This document shows, one piece after another, positions 44,613 to 53,716 of a DNA stretch of 64,000 bases. Every line of letters begins with the position of its first letter. Positions within the stretch are counted from its first letter, which is position 1. The DNA is from an uncultured Gammaproteobacteria bacterium (GTDB lineage Bacteria; Pseudomonadota; Gammaproteobacteria; Eutrophobiales; Eutrophobiaceae), in the NCBI GenBank assembly GCA_958295485.1, contig OY282354.1, positions 2,467,417-2,531,416 on the forward strand. The letters are read 5' to 3'. The position numbers were made by a program, and so were the translations under genes. Below the pieces are notes generated by a model, which was not told where the DNA came from, searched no databases, and was given only the letters and a program-made list of their open reading frames with translations.

Positions 44613-45266
44613 CTAGTGTAAATCGGGAAACAGCCAGGGGGCTTGTTTTGCCCGGCGGTGTTCGTAGGCGCGTATGGCGGCGCTGTCCTTCAGGGTGATG
44701 TCGATGTCATCAAGGCCGTTCAGTAGTTTCTCCTTGAGCGCCGGTTCGATGTCGAAGGTGATTTTTTCGGCGGAGGGGGTTGTCATTGTTTGTTGGCGCA
44801 GGTCAACTTTTAGGTGGTAGCCCGGGGTTGCCGCCACTTCCTTGAAGAGTTGATCGACTTTTTGCGTGTCGATGGCTATGGTCAGCAGGCCGTTCTTGCC
44901 GGCGTTGGTGAAAAATATATCGCCGAAGCCGGGGGCAATCACGCAACGGAAACCGTATTCATACAAGGCCCAGACGGCGTGTTCCCTGGAAGAACCACAG
45001 CCGAAGTTTTCCCGGGCGATCAATATCTCCGCGCCCTGATAACGGGGCTGGTTGAGTACGAAGTCTTTTCGCAACGGGCGGTTGCTGCAATCCTGTTCCG
45101 GTTCTCCCACGTCGGCATAACGCCAGGCATCGAACAGGTTGGGGCCGAAACCGGTGCGGTTGATGGATTTCAAGAACTGCTTGGGAATGATCGCATCGGT
45201 ATCGACGTTGGGTCGATCCATGGGCGCCACCAGCCCGTTGATTGTCGTAAACGGCTGCATTGTCAA
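44613..45266 (-). CDS. leuD: 3-isopropylmalate dehydratase, small subunit
   Basis: The 217 residues match the gammaproteobacterial LeuD length. The swivelling domain is recognisable by [13 protein letters not shown], the [11 protein letters not shown] loop that contacts substrate, and [11 protein letters not shown]. With LeuC it isomerises 2-isopropylmalate to 3-isopropylmalate in leucine biosynthesis in the cytosol. It follows leuC in the same direction after a 103-bp gap containing one arm of an inverted repeat. No leuB or leuA is present in the window. Confidence 0.97.
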   Translation of the reverse strand: MTMQPFTTINGLVAPMDRPNVDTDAIIPKQFLKSINRTGFGPNLFDAWRYADVGEPEQDCSNRPLRKDFVLNQPRYQGAEILIARENFGCGSSREHAVWALYEYGFRCVIAPGFGDIFFTNAGKNGLLTIAIDTQKVDQLFKEVAATPGYHLKVDLRQQTMTTPSAEKITFDIEPALKEKLLNGLDDIDITLKDSAAIRAYEHRRAKQAPWLFPDLH

Positions 45267-45335
45267 AACCTGTTAATAAATCCACGGATTGCGCACAAGA
45301 ACGCAGATATAAAGAAAAAATGATTAATCACTGGG

Positions 45336-45360
45336 GTAAATCCGCGTCACCTGTGGATAT
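45336..45360. repeat. Left arm of an imperfect inverted repeat flanking leuC
   Basis: This 25-bp stretch ending CCTGTGGATAT is the reverse complement of 46801-46825 at 21 of 25 positions. The two copies bracket leuC almost exactly. Confidence 0.6.
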
Positions 45361-45369
45361 GCAACTGCA

Positions 45370-46782
45370 TTAAAAATCCCGGACATCGACGAAGTGACCG
45401 GCGATGCCCGCCGCCGCGGCCATGGCGGGACTGACCAAGTGGGTACGGCTGCCGGCGCCTTGCCGGCCTTCAAAGTTGCGGTTGGACGTGGAGGCGCACC
45501 GTTCACCGGCGCTCAGCTTATCTTCATTCATCCCCAAGCACATGGAACAGCCGGGTTCACGCCAGTCAAAGCCCGCAGAGGTAAATATCTTGTCCAGCCC
45601 TTCTTCTTCCGCCTGCCGTTTTACCAGGCCGGAACCCGGCACTACCAGGGCTTGTTTGATGTTCGCTGCGATCTTTCTGCCTTCGACCACCCGGGCGGCT
45701 TCGCGCAGGTCTTCGATGCGCGAATTCGTGCAAGAGCCGATAAACACCTTGTCCGGCTTGATATCGGCAATGGCCATGCCGGCCTGTAAATCCATGTATG
45801 CCAGGGCGTTCACCATGCCTTCCTTCTTTATGGGGTCCGGTTCATCCCGCGGGTCAGGTATCTTGCCGTGCACCGGCGCCACCATTTCCGGTGAGGTGCC
45901 CCAGGTGACGCAGGGATTGATCCGGGTGGCATCAATCTCAACAGTCTCGTCAAAAGCAGCGCCGTCGTCACTGCGCAAGTGTTTCCAGACGGCGACGGCC
46001 CGCGCCCAGTCATCGCCTTTCGGGGCAAACGGGCGGCCTTTTACATAATCGATGGTTTTATCATCCACGGCGACCAGCCCTGAGCGCGCGCCGGCTTCTA
46101 TGGCCATGTTGCACAGGGTCATTCGCCCCTCCATGGACAGGGCTTCGATGCCCTCTCCGGCAAACTCCATGACGAACCCGGTACCGCCGGCCGTGCCCAG
46201 CTTGCCGATGACGTGCAGGACCAAGTCCTTGGCAGTGACACCCGTTGCCAACCTGTCGCTGACGTTGATCAGCATGTTCCTTGATTTTTTCGTCACCAGG
46301 GTCTGGGTCGCCAGCACGTGTTCGACTTCCGAGGTGCCGATGCCGATTGCCAAGGCAGCCAAGGCCCCGTTGGTGGTCGTGTGGGAATCACCGCAAACAA
46401 TGGTCATGCCCGGCAGGCAGGCCCCTTGCTCAGGCCCGATAACGTGGACGATGCCCTGGCGTTCATCAAACAGTTCGATATAGGGTATCCGCCAGGCCTT
46501 GACGTTCTTGTCCAGGGTATCCAGCTGTTTCTTTGCGATCGGGTCGTTGATCACCTGGCGGTTTTTCGTGGGCACGTTATGATCAGGCACGGCAAGGCTG
46601 GCCGATTGACGCCAAGGCCCGCGCCCGGACAGTCTCAGTCCTTCAAATGCCTGGGGCGAGGTAACCTCATGGACTAATTGCCGGTCTATATAAAGCAGAC
46701 AGGCGCCATTGCCGTAATCCTTTACGACGTGCTCATCCCACAACTTGTCATAGAGTGTTTTTGCCGTCATGGCTGGTATCAT
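45370..46782 (-). CDS. leuC: 3-isopropylmalate dehydratase, large subunit
   Basis: The 470-residue aconitase-family protein has the [4Fe-4S] cysteines in I-G-S-C-T-N-S-R and in C-S-M-C-L-G-M-N. Other conserved segments are [12 protein letters not shown] and the E-G-R-M-T-L-C-N-M region. It is the catalytic partner of LeuD, encoded downstream. Two ATGs, 46782 and 46770, are possible starts; the second ([10 protein letters not shown]) matches the family start more closely, but the first has the more purine-rich upstream sequence. Confidence 0.97.
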   Translation of the reverse strand: MIPAMTAKTLYDKLWDEHVVKDYGNGACLLYIDRQLVHEVTSPQAFEGLRLSGRGPWRQSASLAVPDHNVPTKNRQVINDPIAKKQLDTLDKNVKAWRIPYIELFDERQGIVHVIGPEQGACLPGMTIVCGDSHTTTNGALAALAIGIGTSEVEHVLATQTLVTKKSRNMLINVSDRLATGVTAKDLVLHVIGKLGTAGGTGFVMEFAGEGIEALSMEGRMTLCNMAIEAGARSGLVAVDDKTIDYVKGRPFAPKGDDWARAVAVWKHLRSDDGAAFDETVEIDATRINPCVTWGTSPEMVAPVHGKIPDPRDEPDPIKKEGMVNALAYMDLQAGMAIADIKPDKVFIGSCTNSRIEDLREAARVVEGRKIAANIKQALVVPGSGLVKRQAEEEGLDKIFTSAGFDWREPGCSMCLGMNEDKLSAGERCASTSNRNFEGRQGAGSRTHLVSPAMAAAAGIAGHFVDVRDF

Positions 46783-46800
46783 CGCATTTTTTCTTTGGTT

Positions 46801-46825
46801 ATATCCACAGACGTCGCAGATTTAC
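46801..46825. repeat. Right arm of the inverted repeat flanking leuC
   Basis: ATATCCACAG followed by a GATTTAC end matches the reverse complement of 45336-45360 with four mismatches. It lies 19 bp upstream of the leuC start, so it is also inside the leuC promoter region. Confidence 0.6.
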
Positions 46826-46993
46826 GCCGGTAAAGGGTAAAAGCAGGTTTTTTCTTTTCACCTGCGTTTACCTGCGGTGACTGTTTGTTCAAAATGTACA
46901 TGAGAGGCGGGTTAAGTATATATTATCCCGATTGTGAAGGATACGGGAGCGGATTGCCCCCCTGATCAACCCACGTTTATTCAGGAAACCGTT

Positions 46994-47095
46994 ATGCCAA
47001 ACACATACTTTACTGGTACTGATACTTACGTCACAACTGAAGATTTAATGGCTGCGGTAAATGCCGCCATCACGGTCAGCCGACGATTGATATAG
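46994..47095 (+). pseudogene. N-terminal remnant of a MoxR-like AAA ATPase
   Basis: A 33-codon frame reads Y-F-T-G-T-D-T-Y-V-T-T-E-D-L-M then A-A-V-N-A-A-I-T-V and stops at 47093-47095. MoxR proteins begin like this and go on to R-P-L-L-I-K-G-E-P-G-T-G-K-T; here the frame ends just where the Walker A strand should begin. The rest of the 46783-47154 gap shows no gene. The assignment is from the short N-terminal pattern only. Confidence 0.45.
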
Positions 47096-47154
47096 TAGTA
47101 TGCCTTTTTGGGAATTATACGATTTGCAGTGATTGAACGGCGAGGAAGAGTGAC

Positions 47155-48429
47155 GTGACAATTTTTGCTTTTGTAATCGGGGATACGCCGGTCCGGGTCT
47201 GGGGGTTGACGGCGCGGGAGCGGTTGCGGCGGCAGTTCAGACAGGTTAAAGGCGTTGCGCCCATCGATGATTTGGGCGACCTGCCTGAGGAGTCAGCGGC
47301 GCTCATCGTGAGGGCCGATTACGTTACCGAGGCGCGTACCCTAAATTTGTTGACGGCCGAGCCAGGGGTTGTGCTGCGTTGTCCCGCGGACGGGCAGTTG
47401 GCCGCGGCATTCGTGTCGGCCAGGCAAGTGGAGGCGGCCATTGCCTTGTTGAAGCGCGGTGACGGTGGGGATAGCGACGGTGGCGGTGGCGGTGGGGATA
47501 GCGACGGTGACGGTGGCGGCGATGCGACGGTGGCGTCCACCGATGCACCGGCGGATTTCAAGGTGGTGACCCCGGCAACCCTGGGGGGGTACGACCTGGT
47601 GCTGCTGCGCGCCGAGCCGCCCTTCTTGGAACCGTCCTCCGAAGACAACCGACAGGCCCTTGAAGACAAACTCTACGGGAGCTCCTACAAGGGCATTACC
47701 GATTTGGTTACCAAGTGGTTGTGGCCGCGGCCCGCCAAGAAGGGGGTGCGGTTCTGCGTGGCTGCAGGACTTACGCCGAACATGGTGACCGCCATCGGCG
47801 TCGCCCTGATGCTGGCGGCCTGCGGCCTGTTTTATGAGGGTTATTTTATCGGCGGCCTCGCTGCCGGTTGGTTCATGACCTACCTGGACACCGTCGATGG
47901 CAAGCTGGCCCGGGTAACCGTGCAGTCGAGCAAGTCAGGCCACGCGCTCGACCACGGCATGGACATCATTCACCCACCCTTCTGGTACGTATTATGGGGC
48001 ATGGCCCTGGTCGAAGCATCGATGCCCTTCGGCCTGGACCGGGCCGACATGTATTGGTTGATCGCGCTTGGTTACGTGTTTGGTCGAGTCGCAGAGCAGA
48101 GCTTTCACCTGCTCGGGGACACCGCCATGTTTACCTGGCAGCCATTTGACGCCTGGTTTCGATTGATCACCGCGCGCCGCAACCCCTGCCTGATCATCCT
48201 GACTGCCGCGTGCCTGGCGGGCCGCCCCGACTGGGGGTTTATCGGCGTCACCCTGTGGACGGTCGCAACCACGGCGGTATTGATACTGCGATTGCTCCAG
48301 GGCATCGTGGCGCGGCTGCGTCATGGCCCGTTGCATTCGTGGCTGGCCGACCGGGAGGCGGCGGCGCGGCGCTATCCGAAAAGCTACCAAATCTTCACCA
48401 GCACGCGCAGCGCCTACGCGCCCGGATAG
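47155..48429 (+). CDS. CDP-alcohol phosphatidyltransferase with an N-terminal nucleotidyltransferase-like domain
   Basis: The 424-residue protein ends in a membrane domain of about six helices. The full CDP-alcohol motif is visible: D-T-V-D-G-K-L-A-R, eight residues, G-H-A-L-D-H-G-M-D. Residues 1-170 are soluble and have an R-x-x-x-R-R-Q-F-R-Q-V-K-G segment, suggesting a sugar- or inositol-phosphate nucleotidyltransferase-like domain, possibly degenerate. A Gly/Asp/Ser linker at about 103-124 lies inside this part. The reaction is transfer of a phosphoalcohol from a CDP-activated donor to make a phospholipid or inositol phosphodiester. The start is GTG 47155, with CGAGGAAGAG just upstream. 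Confidence 0.8.
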   Translation: MTIFAFVIGDTPVRVWGLTARERLRRQFRQVKGVAPIDDLGDLPEESAALIVRADYVTEARTLNLLTAEPGVVLRCPADGQLAAAFVSARQVEAAIALLKRGDGGDSDGGGGGGDSDGDGGGDATVASTDAPADFKVVTPATLGGYDLVLLRAEPPFLEPSSEDNRQALEDKLYGSSYKGITDLVTKWLWPRPAKKGVRFCVAAGLTPNMVTAIGVALMLAACGLFYEGYFIGGLAAGWFMTYLDTVDGKLARVTVQSSKSGHALDHGMDIIHPPFWYVLWGMALVEASMPFGLDRADMYWLIALGYVFGRVAEQSFHLLGDTAMFTWQPFDAWFRLITARRNPCLIILTAACLAGRPDWGFIGVTLWTVATTAVLILRLLQGIVARLRHGPLHSWLADREAAARRYPKSYQIFTSTRSAYAPG

Positions 48430-48446
48430 GCCGGACCCGCCGTTTC

Positions 48447-49523
48447 TCACAGCAGGGCTATCTGGTGGGCGCTTTCCACTGCCGTTGCCGGATGCAGGTT
48501 CGACACCCCTACCCCAAGCAGCCTGACCCGCCGCCGGCCAGCCTCGGTTTTTGCCAATAATTCAGCTAAGAGGGGTTCGATACCGGCAACTTCTGCGAGC
48601 GGTTCGGTCAAGGTTCGGCTGCGGGTCACCTGCTGGAAGTCCGCATACTTGACTTTTATAGTGAGTGTCATGGCGGTCAACTCTTTTTGCGCCAGGGTTC
48701 GCAGCGTCTCTTCCGCAAGTTCCTGTAACTTTTTCAACATCACCTCAACATCGCTCAGGTCTTCCATAAACGTGGTTTCACTGCTGATGGATTTACGTTC
48801 CCGCCGGTTGCTCACCACGCGCCGGTCTATCCCCCTGGCGACGTGGTAAAAATAATCACCTGTTTTGCCGAAGCGCCGGCGTAACTGTTCCAGGCTCAGT
48901 AATTTAAGGTCGGCGCCGGTCTTGACGCGCAACGCCTTCATCCTGGCCTCGGTAGCCTTGCCAACGCCAAAAAATTGACCTATGGGCAGGCGACTGACGA
49001 AAGCCTCGCCTTCGGCGGGGGTAATCACATACAGGCCATCGGGCTTGTCCAGGTCCGAGGCCACCTTGGCCAGAAATTTGTTATAGGACACGCCAGCTGA
49101 TGCGGTCAGGTCTGTCTCGGTCTTGATTTTCGCCTTTATAGCCTGGGCGATACGGGTTGCAGAGCCTTGGTGGAGGTCGCAGGAGCTTACGTCCAAATAG
49201 GCTTCATCCAGGGATAGTGGTTCCACTAATTCGGTGAATTCCAAGAAAATACCCCTTATTTGTTCCGAAATTCGTCGATATTCGACAAAACGTGGCTTTA
49301 TGAATATGGCTTGGGGGCACAGCTTCGCCGCCCTGGATGAAGGCATAGCCGAGTGAATGCCGAATTCTCTCGCTTCATAACTGCAGGCCGCCACCACGCC
49401 GCGCTTATCCGGGGCGCCGCCCACAATCACGGGCTTGCCCCGGTACCCGGGATAATCCCGCTGTTCGACAGAGGCATAAAAAGCATCCATATCTATATGG
49501 ATGATCTTGCGATTGTCAGCCAT
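48447..49523 (-). CDS. dinB: DNA polymerase IV
   Basis: The about 358-residue Y-family polymerase has the catalytic motifs H-I-D-M-D-A-F-Y-A-S-V-E-Q and S-L-D-E-A-Y-L-D-V, the helix-hairpin-helix region near G-V-G-K-A-T-E-A-R, and a little-finger domain. It performs error-prone translesion synthesis. The frame begins at ATG 49541, but ATG 49523 (M-A-D-N-R-K-I-I-H-I-D) is closer to the family start. No LexA box could be recognised in the short upstream region. It is convergent with the CDP-alcohol transferase gene, 17 bp apart. Confidence 0.95.
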   Translation of the reverse strand: MADNRKIIHIDMDAFYASVEQRDYPGYRGKPVIVGGAPDKRGVVAACSYEAREFGIHSAMPSSRAAKLCPQAIFIKPRFVEYRRISEQIRGIFLEFTELVEPLSLDEAYLDVSSCDLHQGSATRIAQAIKAKIKTETDLTASAGVSYNKFLAKVASDLDKPDGLYVITPAEGEAFVSRLPIGQFFGVGKATEARMKALRVKTGADLKLLSLEQLRRRFGKTGDYFYHVARGIDRRVVSNRRERKSISSETTFMEDLSDVEVMLKKLQELAEETLRTLAQKELTAMTLTIKVKYADFQQVTRSRTLTEPLAEVAGIEPLLAELLAKTEAGRRRVRLLGVGVSNLHPATAVESAHQIALL

Positions 49524-49639
49524 GTCCCGTATCTTTTGCATGGATTTTTATTACAATTGCCAGCATACTATGTAGGGATTTTAAAACTTCATCAACCATT
49601 ATCAATGCTTCGCCAGTTTGCTTAAAACCAGGAAATTAC

Positions 49640-51277
49640 ATGCTGACAGCCCGATGTACCTGCCTTGTCATTTTTGCCGCCGCGCTCATTCAAACCGCCA
49701 ACGCCCAGGTTGACGCAGGCAACGCGTCGAACCCGGATGGCGACGCCGAAGCGTCAATCGAGCGATTTCACGGGGACCCCGAGGAAATTAATGCCGGCCT
49801 TGCTGCATTGCAAGAGCAGGATTATGCCTCTGCTTACGAGACGTTTCGGTCACTTGCCATGCAGGGCGACGCCAGCGCGCAATACCAGTTAGCCTCACTT
49901 TATCATCGGGGGCTGGGCGTCGATATCGACCTTGCCGAAGCTTCGCGCTGGTACGCCCGCGCGGCGGAGCAAGGCTATGCCGAGGCGCAGTACGGACTGG
50001 GCAATATGTACCTGATGGGAGAAGGCGTCGAACAAGATGACGCGTCGGCAGAACGCTGGTATGAAGCAGCGGCGGAGCAAGACCACGCCGCCGCAAGACT
50101 CAATCTTGTCAAGCTCCGGCAGATCAGCCGGGTTAAACCGGCCTCAGAGTTGGAAAAAGAAGCCGGCGAGGAACCCCCGGATGAAGTCGCTAACAAGACT
50201 GGCGCGCCGGCAGAAGTTGCCGCCAATAAAACCGTTGCAAAGCGTGGATTTTTTAAACGGCTGTTCCGTAAAGACAACCAGGCCGGCGCCGATGATAGCG
50301 CCGCCGTACTGGCTGAAAATGATGATCCGGAAGACGAAATGCCCAGCCGGGACGCGCCGGCCGGGTCAACCCCGCCGCCGGAGGACGCGCCGAGCAGGTC
50401 AACCCCACCTCCGGGGGACGCGCCGGGCGGATCAACCCCGCCTCCGGGAGACGCGCCGGGCGGGTCAACCCCGCTTCCGGAGGACGCGCCGGGCGGATCA
50501 ACCCCGCCTCCGGGAGACGCGCCGGGCGGGTCAACCCCGCCTGCGGGGGACGCGCCGGAATGTTGTGATCCGGAAGCTGCCGAAGAAGAAAAGAAGGGAT
50601 TTTTCTCCCGTATCTTTGGCCGGGACAATAAAGCGGGTAAAGCAAGCCAGACAGTCGCCGCAAACAGGGACAATACGCAGGACACAAGCCCCCGGCAAAA
50701 CGAAGCGGCCCTTGACGCCCTGGAACAATCAGGCGCCGTATCAAATTATGAATTAGGCATGGCCTACGCTTTGGGTGACGGCGTTGGCGAAGATCACGCA
50801 AAGGCCTTTGGGCATTTCGTCAAATCGGCCGAGCAGGATTATGCGCCGGCTCAATACAGGGTTGGCATGGCCTACGCTTTGGGTGACGGCGTTGACGAAG
50901 ATCATGCAAGGGCCTTTGAGTATTTCGTCAAATCGGCCGAGCAGGATTATGCGCCGGCTCAATACAGGGTCGGCATGGCCCATGCCCTCGGAGAAGGAAC
51001 AGAAAAAGACTTGTCTGAAGCCGTTGAATGGTACAAAAAATCAGCGCTCCAAGGCTACGCCATTGCCCAGAGAAGTTCAGGAATGGCATACCTGAACGGC
51101 GAGGGGGTGGAACAAAATAAACCCCTGGCCCTGGCATGGTACAGCTTGCTCTCGGATGGTGGCAACCAGATGGACGTCCATCGACGGGACACGTTATTGC
51201 AAGGGCTGTCGTCTGTTGAAATTCAACAAGCGGAAAAATTAAAGGCGCAATTACAAGAGCAGTTGGACAGCAACTAA
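49640..51277 (+). CDS. Exported Sel1-repeat protein with a Pro/Gly/Ser repeat linker
   Basis: The 545-residue protein has a signal peptide at 1-22 (ending A-N-A before Q). Sel1/TPR-like units lie at about 60-155 (Y-Q-L-A-S-L-Y-H-R-G-L-G-V...) and about 370-515, with four or five more. Between them six copies of D-A-P-G-G-S-T-P-P-P-G form a flexible 33-bp-repeat linker (about 50350-50560). A motif G-F-F-x-R-x-F-x-x-D-N-x-A-G occurs on both sides of the linker. Sel1 repeats mediate protein-protein contacts; a periplasmic scaffold role is inferred. Two C-terminal units are nearly identical at the DNA level, a recent duplication. Its end overlaps the convergent radA stop by 4 bp. Confidence 0.8.
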   Translation: MLTARCTCLVIFAAALIQTANAQVDAGNASNPDGDAEASIERFHGDPEEINAGLAALQEQDYASAYETFRSLAMQGDASAQYQLASLYHRGLGVDIDLAEASRWYARAAEQGYAEAQYGLGNMYLMGEGVEQDDASAERWYEAAAEQDHAAARLNLVKLRQISRVKPASELEKEAGEEPPDEVANKTGAPAEVAANKTVAKRGFFKRLFRKDNQAGADDSAAVLAENDDPEDEMPSRDAPAGSTPPPEDAPSRSTPPPGDAPGGSTPPPGDAPGGSTPLPEDAPGGSTPPPGDAPGGSTPPAGDAPECCDPEAAEEEKKGFFSRIFGRDNKAGKASQTVAANRDNTQDTSPRQNEAALDALEQSGAVSNYELGMAYALGDGVGEDHAKAFGHFVKSAEQDYAPAQYRVGMAYALGDGVDEDHARAFEYFVKSAEQDYAPAQYRVGMAHALGEGTEKDLSEAVEWYKKSALQGYAIAQRSSGMAYLNGEGVEQNKPLALAWYSLLSDGGNQMDVHRRDTLLQGLSSVEIQQAEKLKAQLQEQLDSN

Positions 51278-52644
51278 AAGAGCGCCTTGATAGCTTCGCT
51301 CAATTTCCTGACGGCAAATACCTCCAGTTGATTCATCTTTCTTTTCGGGGCGTTGGCGACCGGGATAAGCGCCCTCTTAAAACCATGTTTTTTTGCTTCT
51401 TTCAATCTTTCCTGGCCTGCCTGCACGGGTCTTATTTCGCCCGCCAGGCCAACCTCGCCGAATACGACTAAATCATCGGCCAAGGGCCGGTCATAGAAAC
51501 TCGACAGGATCGCCATCAGGATGGCCATGTCCGCGGCCGTCTCAGTGAGTTTAACGCCGCCGACAACATTGATGTAAATATCCTGGGCATGGGTAGCGAT
51601 GCCGGCATGTCTGTGTAAAACAGCCAACAACATGGATAACCGGTTCTGCTCCAGACCTACGGCAACCCGGCGGGGTTGGCTGATATGGGAGTCGTCCGCC
51701 AGGGCCTGGACTTCCACCAATAACGGACGGCTCCCCTCCCGCGTAACAAGAATGACGGTGCCCGGCGTCGGCTCCCCATGGCTTGTCAAGAAGATCGCCG
51801 ATGGATTATTAATCTCCCGCAGACCTTTATCGGTCATGGCAAACACGCCTAATTCATTTACTGCCCCATAACGGTTTTTGACGGAACGGATCATCCGGTA
51901 ACGGCTGTTGCTGTCTCCCTCGAAATACAGCACCGTATCGACCATGTGTTCCAGTACCCGCGGCCCTGCCAAGGCGCCCTCTTTTGTCACGTGTCCGACT
52001 AAAAACACCGTGGTATTGGTCTGTTTGGCGAAGCGCGCCAGTCTTGCCGCGCATTCACGCACCTGGGCTACGGAACCGGGCGCGGATTGCAGCGCCTCAG
52101 AGAAAATCGTCTGGATGGAATCAATCACCAATACCTGCGGCAGGTGTTTATCAATAACGGAAAAGAGGTTTTCCAACTGGTTTTCAGCCAGGACAAACAG
52201 CTTGTCCGATGCTAACCCCAGTCTTGCGGAGCGCAGGCTGACCTGTTCAACGGATTCTTCACCGCTCACGTACAAGGTGTTTATGCCGTCATTTTCGGCA
52301 AGCGCCGAGAGAATCTGAATCAGCAACGTTGATTTGCCTATCCCGGGGTCTCCGCCTAACAAGACGACAGAGCCGCTGACGAGGCCACCCCCCAGGGAAC
52401 GATTGAATTCCGCCGAGCCTGTCGATAAACGGGGTTCCTCCACCGTCCCCACTTCATCCAGCTTGCGAATGACCACCGGCGTGGAAGCCCGGGGGTGAAA
52501 TCTCTCGGCGATCGAAGATTTATTATCGACAATCACTTCGGTTAAAGTATTCCAGGCATTGCAATCGCTGCATTGCCCGGTCCACTTGGGCGTGACGCCG
52601 CCACATTCGCTGCACTGATATTGTGTTTTAACCCGGCTGGCCAC
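51274..52644 (-). CDS. radA: DNA repair protein RadA
   Basis: The product is about 456 residues. The domains are an N-terminal zinc finger (Q-C-S-E-C-G...C-S-D-C), a RecA-like ATPase with Walker A G-G-D-P-G-I-G-K-S-T, the RadA motif K-N-R-Y-G, and a C-terminal Lon-like domain. It acts in branch migration during recombinational repair. The frame is open to ATG 52725, but that would add 27 non-homologous residues inside alr. GTG 52644 or TTG 52650 gives the length of E. coli RadA and overlaps alr by about 17 bp. None has a clear ribosome-binding site. Confidence 0.92.
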   Translation of the reverse strand: MASRVKTQYQCSECGGVTPKWTGQCSDCNAWNTLTEVIVDNKSSIAERFHPRASTPVVIRKLDEVGTVEEPRLSTGSAEFNRSLGGGLVSGSVVLLGGDPGIGKSTLLIQILSALAENDGINTLYVSGEESVEQVSLRSARLGLASDKLFVLAENQLENLFSVIDKHLPQVLVIDSIQTIFSEALQSAPGSVAQVRECAARLARFAKQTNTTVFLVGHVTKEGALAGPRVLEHMVDTVLYFEGDSNSRYRMIRSVKNRYGAVNELGVFAMTDKGLREINNPSAIFLTSHGEPTPGTVILVTREGSRPLLVEVQALADDSHISQPRRVAVGLEQNRLSMLLAVLHRHAGIATHAQDIYINVVGGVKLTETAADMAILMAILSSFYDRPLADDLVVFGEVGLAGEIRPVQAGQERLKEAKKHGFKRALIPVANAPKRKMNQLEVFAVRKLSEAIKALF

Positions 52645-53716
52645 GTTCAATAAATTCAAGTCGTTTATGCACGCCGCATAATAATTCATAGGGAATCGTA
52701 TCCGCATAGCGCGCAATGACTTCAACGGGCAATTCCTTGCCCCACAGCAACACGGGGTCGCCTATCCGCGCGCCGGGATAGTTGCGCAGGTCGATGGTGA
52801 GCATATCCATGGAGGCTCTCCCGACCAAACTGCATGATCTTCCGTTGACCAGAATGGTCGTGCCTGACCCCGCATGACGCGGGAAACCATCCCCATAACC
52901 TGCCGCGACAATGCCTATGGGCATGTCTTCGGGGCAACTCCAGCTTGCCCCGTAACCTACCGGGTCCCCCTGCTTCAGGTTTTTAATGGAGATCAGTTCG
53001 GATTCCAGCGACATCACGGGGCTAAGACCAAAATCATCCGCGGTATTACCGTCTATGGGTGATACCCCGTACAGCATCAGGCCCGGTCTTACCCAGTCCA
53101 GGTGGCATTCCTTCCAGGCGATAATGCCGGCTGAATTAGCCAGGGATTTTTCGGCCTGAAACCCTTTTGTCACGTTGGAAAACAGTTCAATCTGCTTTTT
53201 CGTCATGGCGCTGTCCGGCTCATTCGCGCTCGCCAAGTGTGAGAGCAGACGGATATTGCCGGCCACGCCTTCATGTTGTTTCAGCTGCGCCCAGCTGGCG
53301 GCAATCTCTGTAGCGGCAAAGCCCAGGCGATGCATGCCGCTGTCCAGCTTCAGCCAGGCGTTAATGGGGGAGGTAATGACCGCATCATTCAGCAACGTGA
53401 ATTGAAATTGGTGATGGATAACCACATCAAGCCGTAATTGTTGAATCGCTGGAATTTCTTCGACGGAATACGGCCCTTCGAGCAGGAGAATTTTTTTGTC
53501 GATGCCCGCTTCTCTTAATTGGCAGGCTTCTTCGAGACAGGCGACGCCGAAGCCGTCTACACCTGTCAAGGCCGCGGCAATCCTGGCGATGCCATGTCCA
53601 TAGGCATCCGCTTTAACGATGGCCATGATCTTGCTGTGTGGCGCGAATTGCCTGATCCTTGACAAATTATGACGTAAGGCATCAAGGTCGATGATGACCT
53701 TAGCAGGCCGGGTCAT
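52628..53716 (-). CDS. alr: Alanine racemase
   Basis: The 362-residue PLP enzyme has the cofactor lysine in I-V-K-A-D-A-Y-G-H-G, the catalytic tyrosine region G-Y-G-A-S-W and the end-domain D-M-L-T-I-D-L. It makes D-alanine for peptidoglycan. The start overlaps the dnaB stop by ATGA (53713-53716), showing translational coupling in the conserved rpsF-rpsR-rplI-dnaB-alr cluster. Its length fits Alr rather than longer DadX variants. Confidence 0.97.
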   Translation of the reverse strand: MTRPAKVIIDLDALRHNLSRIRQFAPHSKIMAIVKADAYGHGIARIAAALTGVDGFGVACLEEACQLREAGIDKKILLLEGPYSVEEIPAIQQLRLDVVIHHQFQFTLLNDAVITSPINAWLKLDSGMHRLGFAATEIAASWAQLKQHEGVAGNIRLLSHLASANEPDSAMTKKQIELFSNVTKGFQAEKSLANSAGIIAWKECHLDWVRPGLMLYGVSPIDGNTADDFGLSPVMSLESELISIKNLKQGDPVGYGASWSCPEDMPIGIVAAGYGDGFPRHAGSGTTILVNGRSCSLVGRASMDMLTIDLRNYPGARIGDPVLLWGKELPVEVIARYADTIPYELLCGVHKRLEFIERGQPG

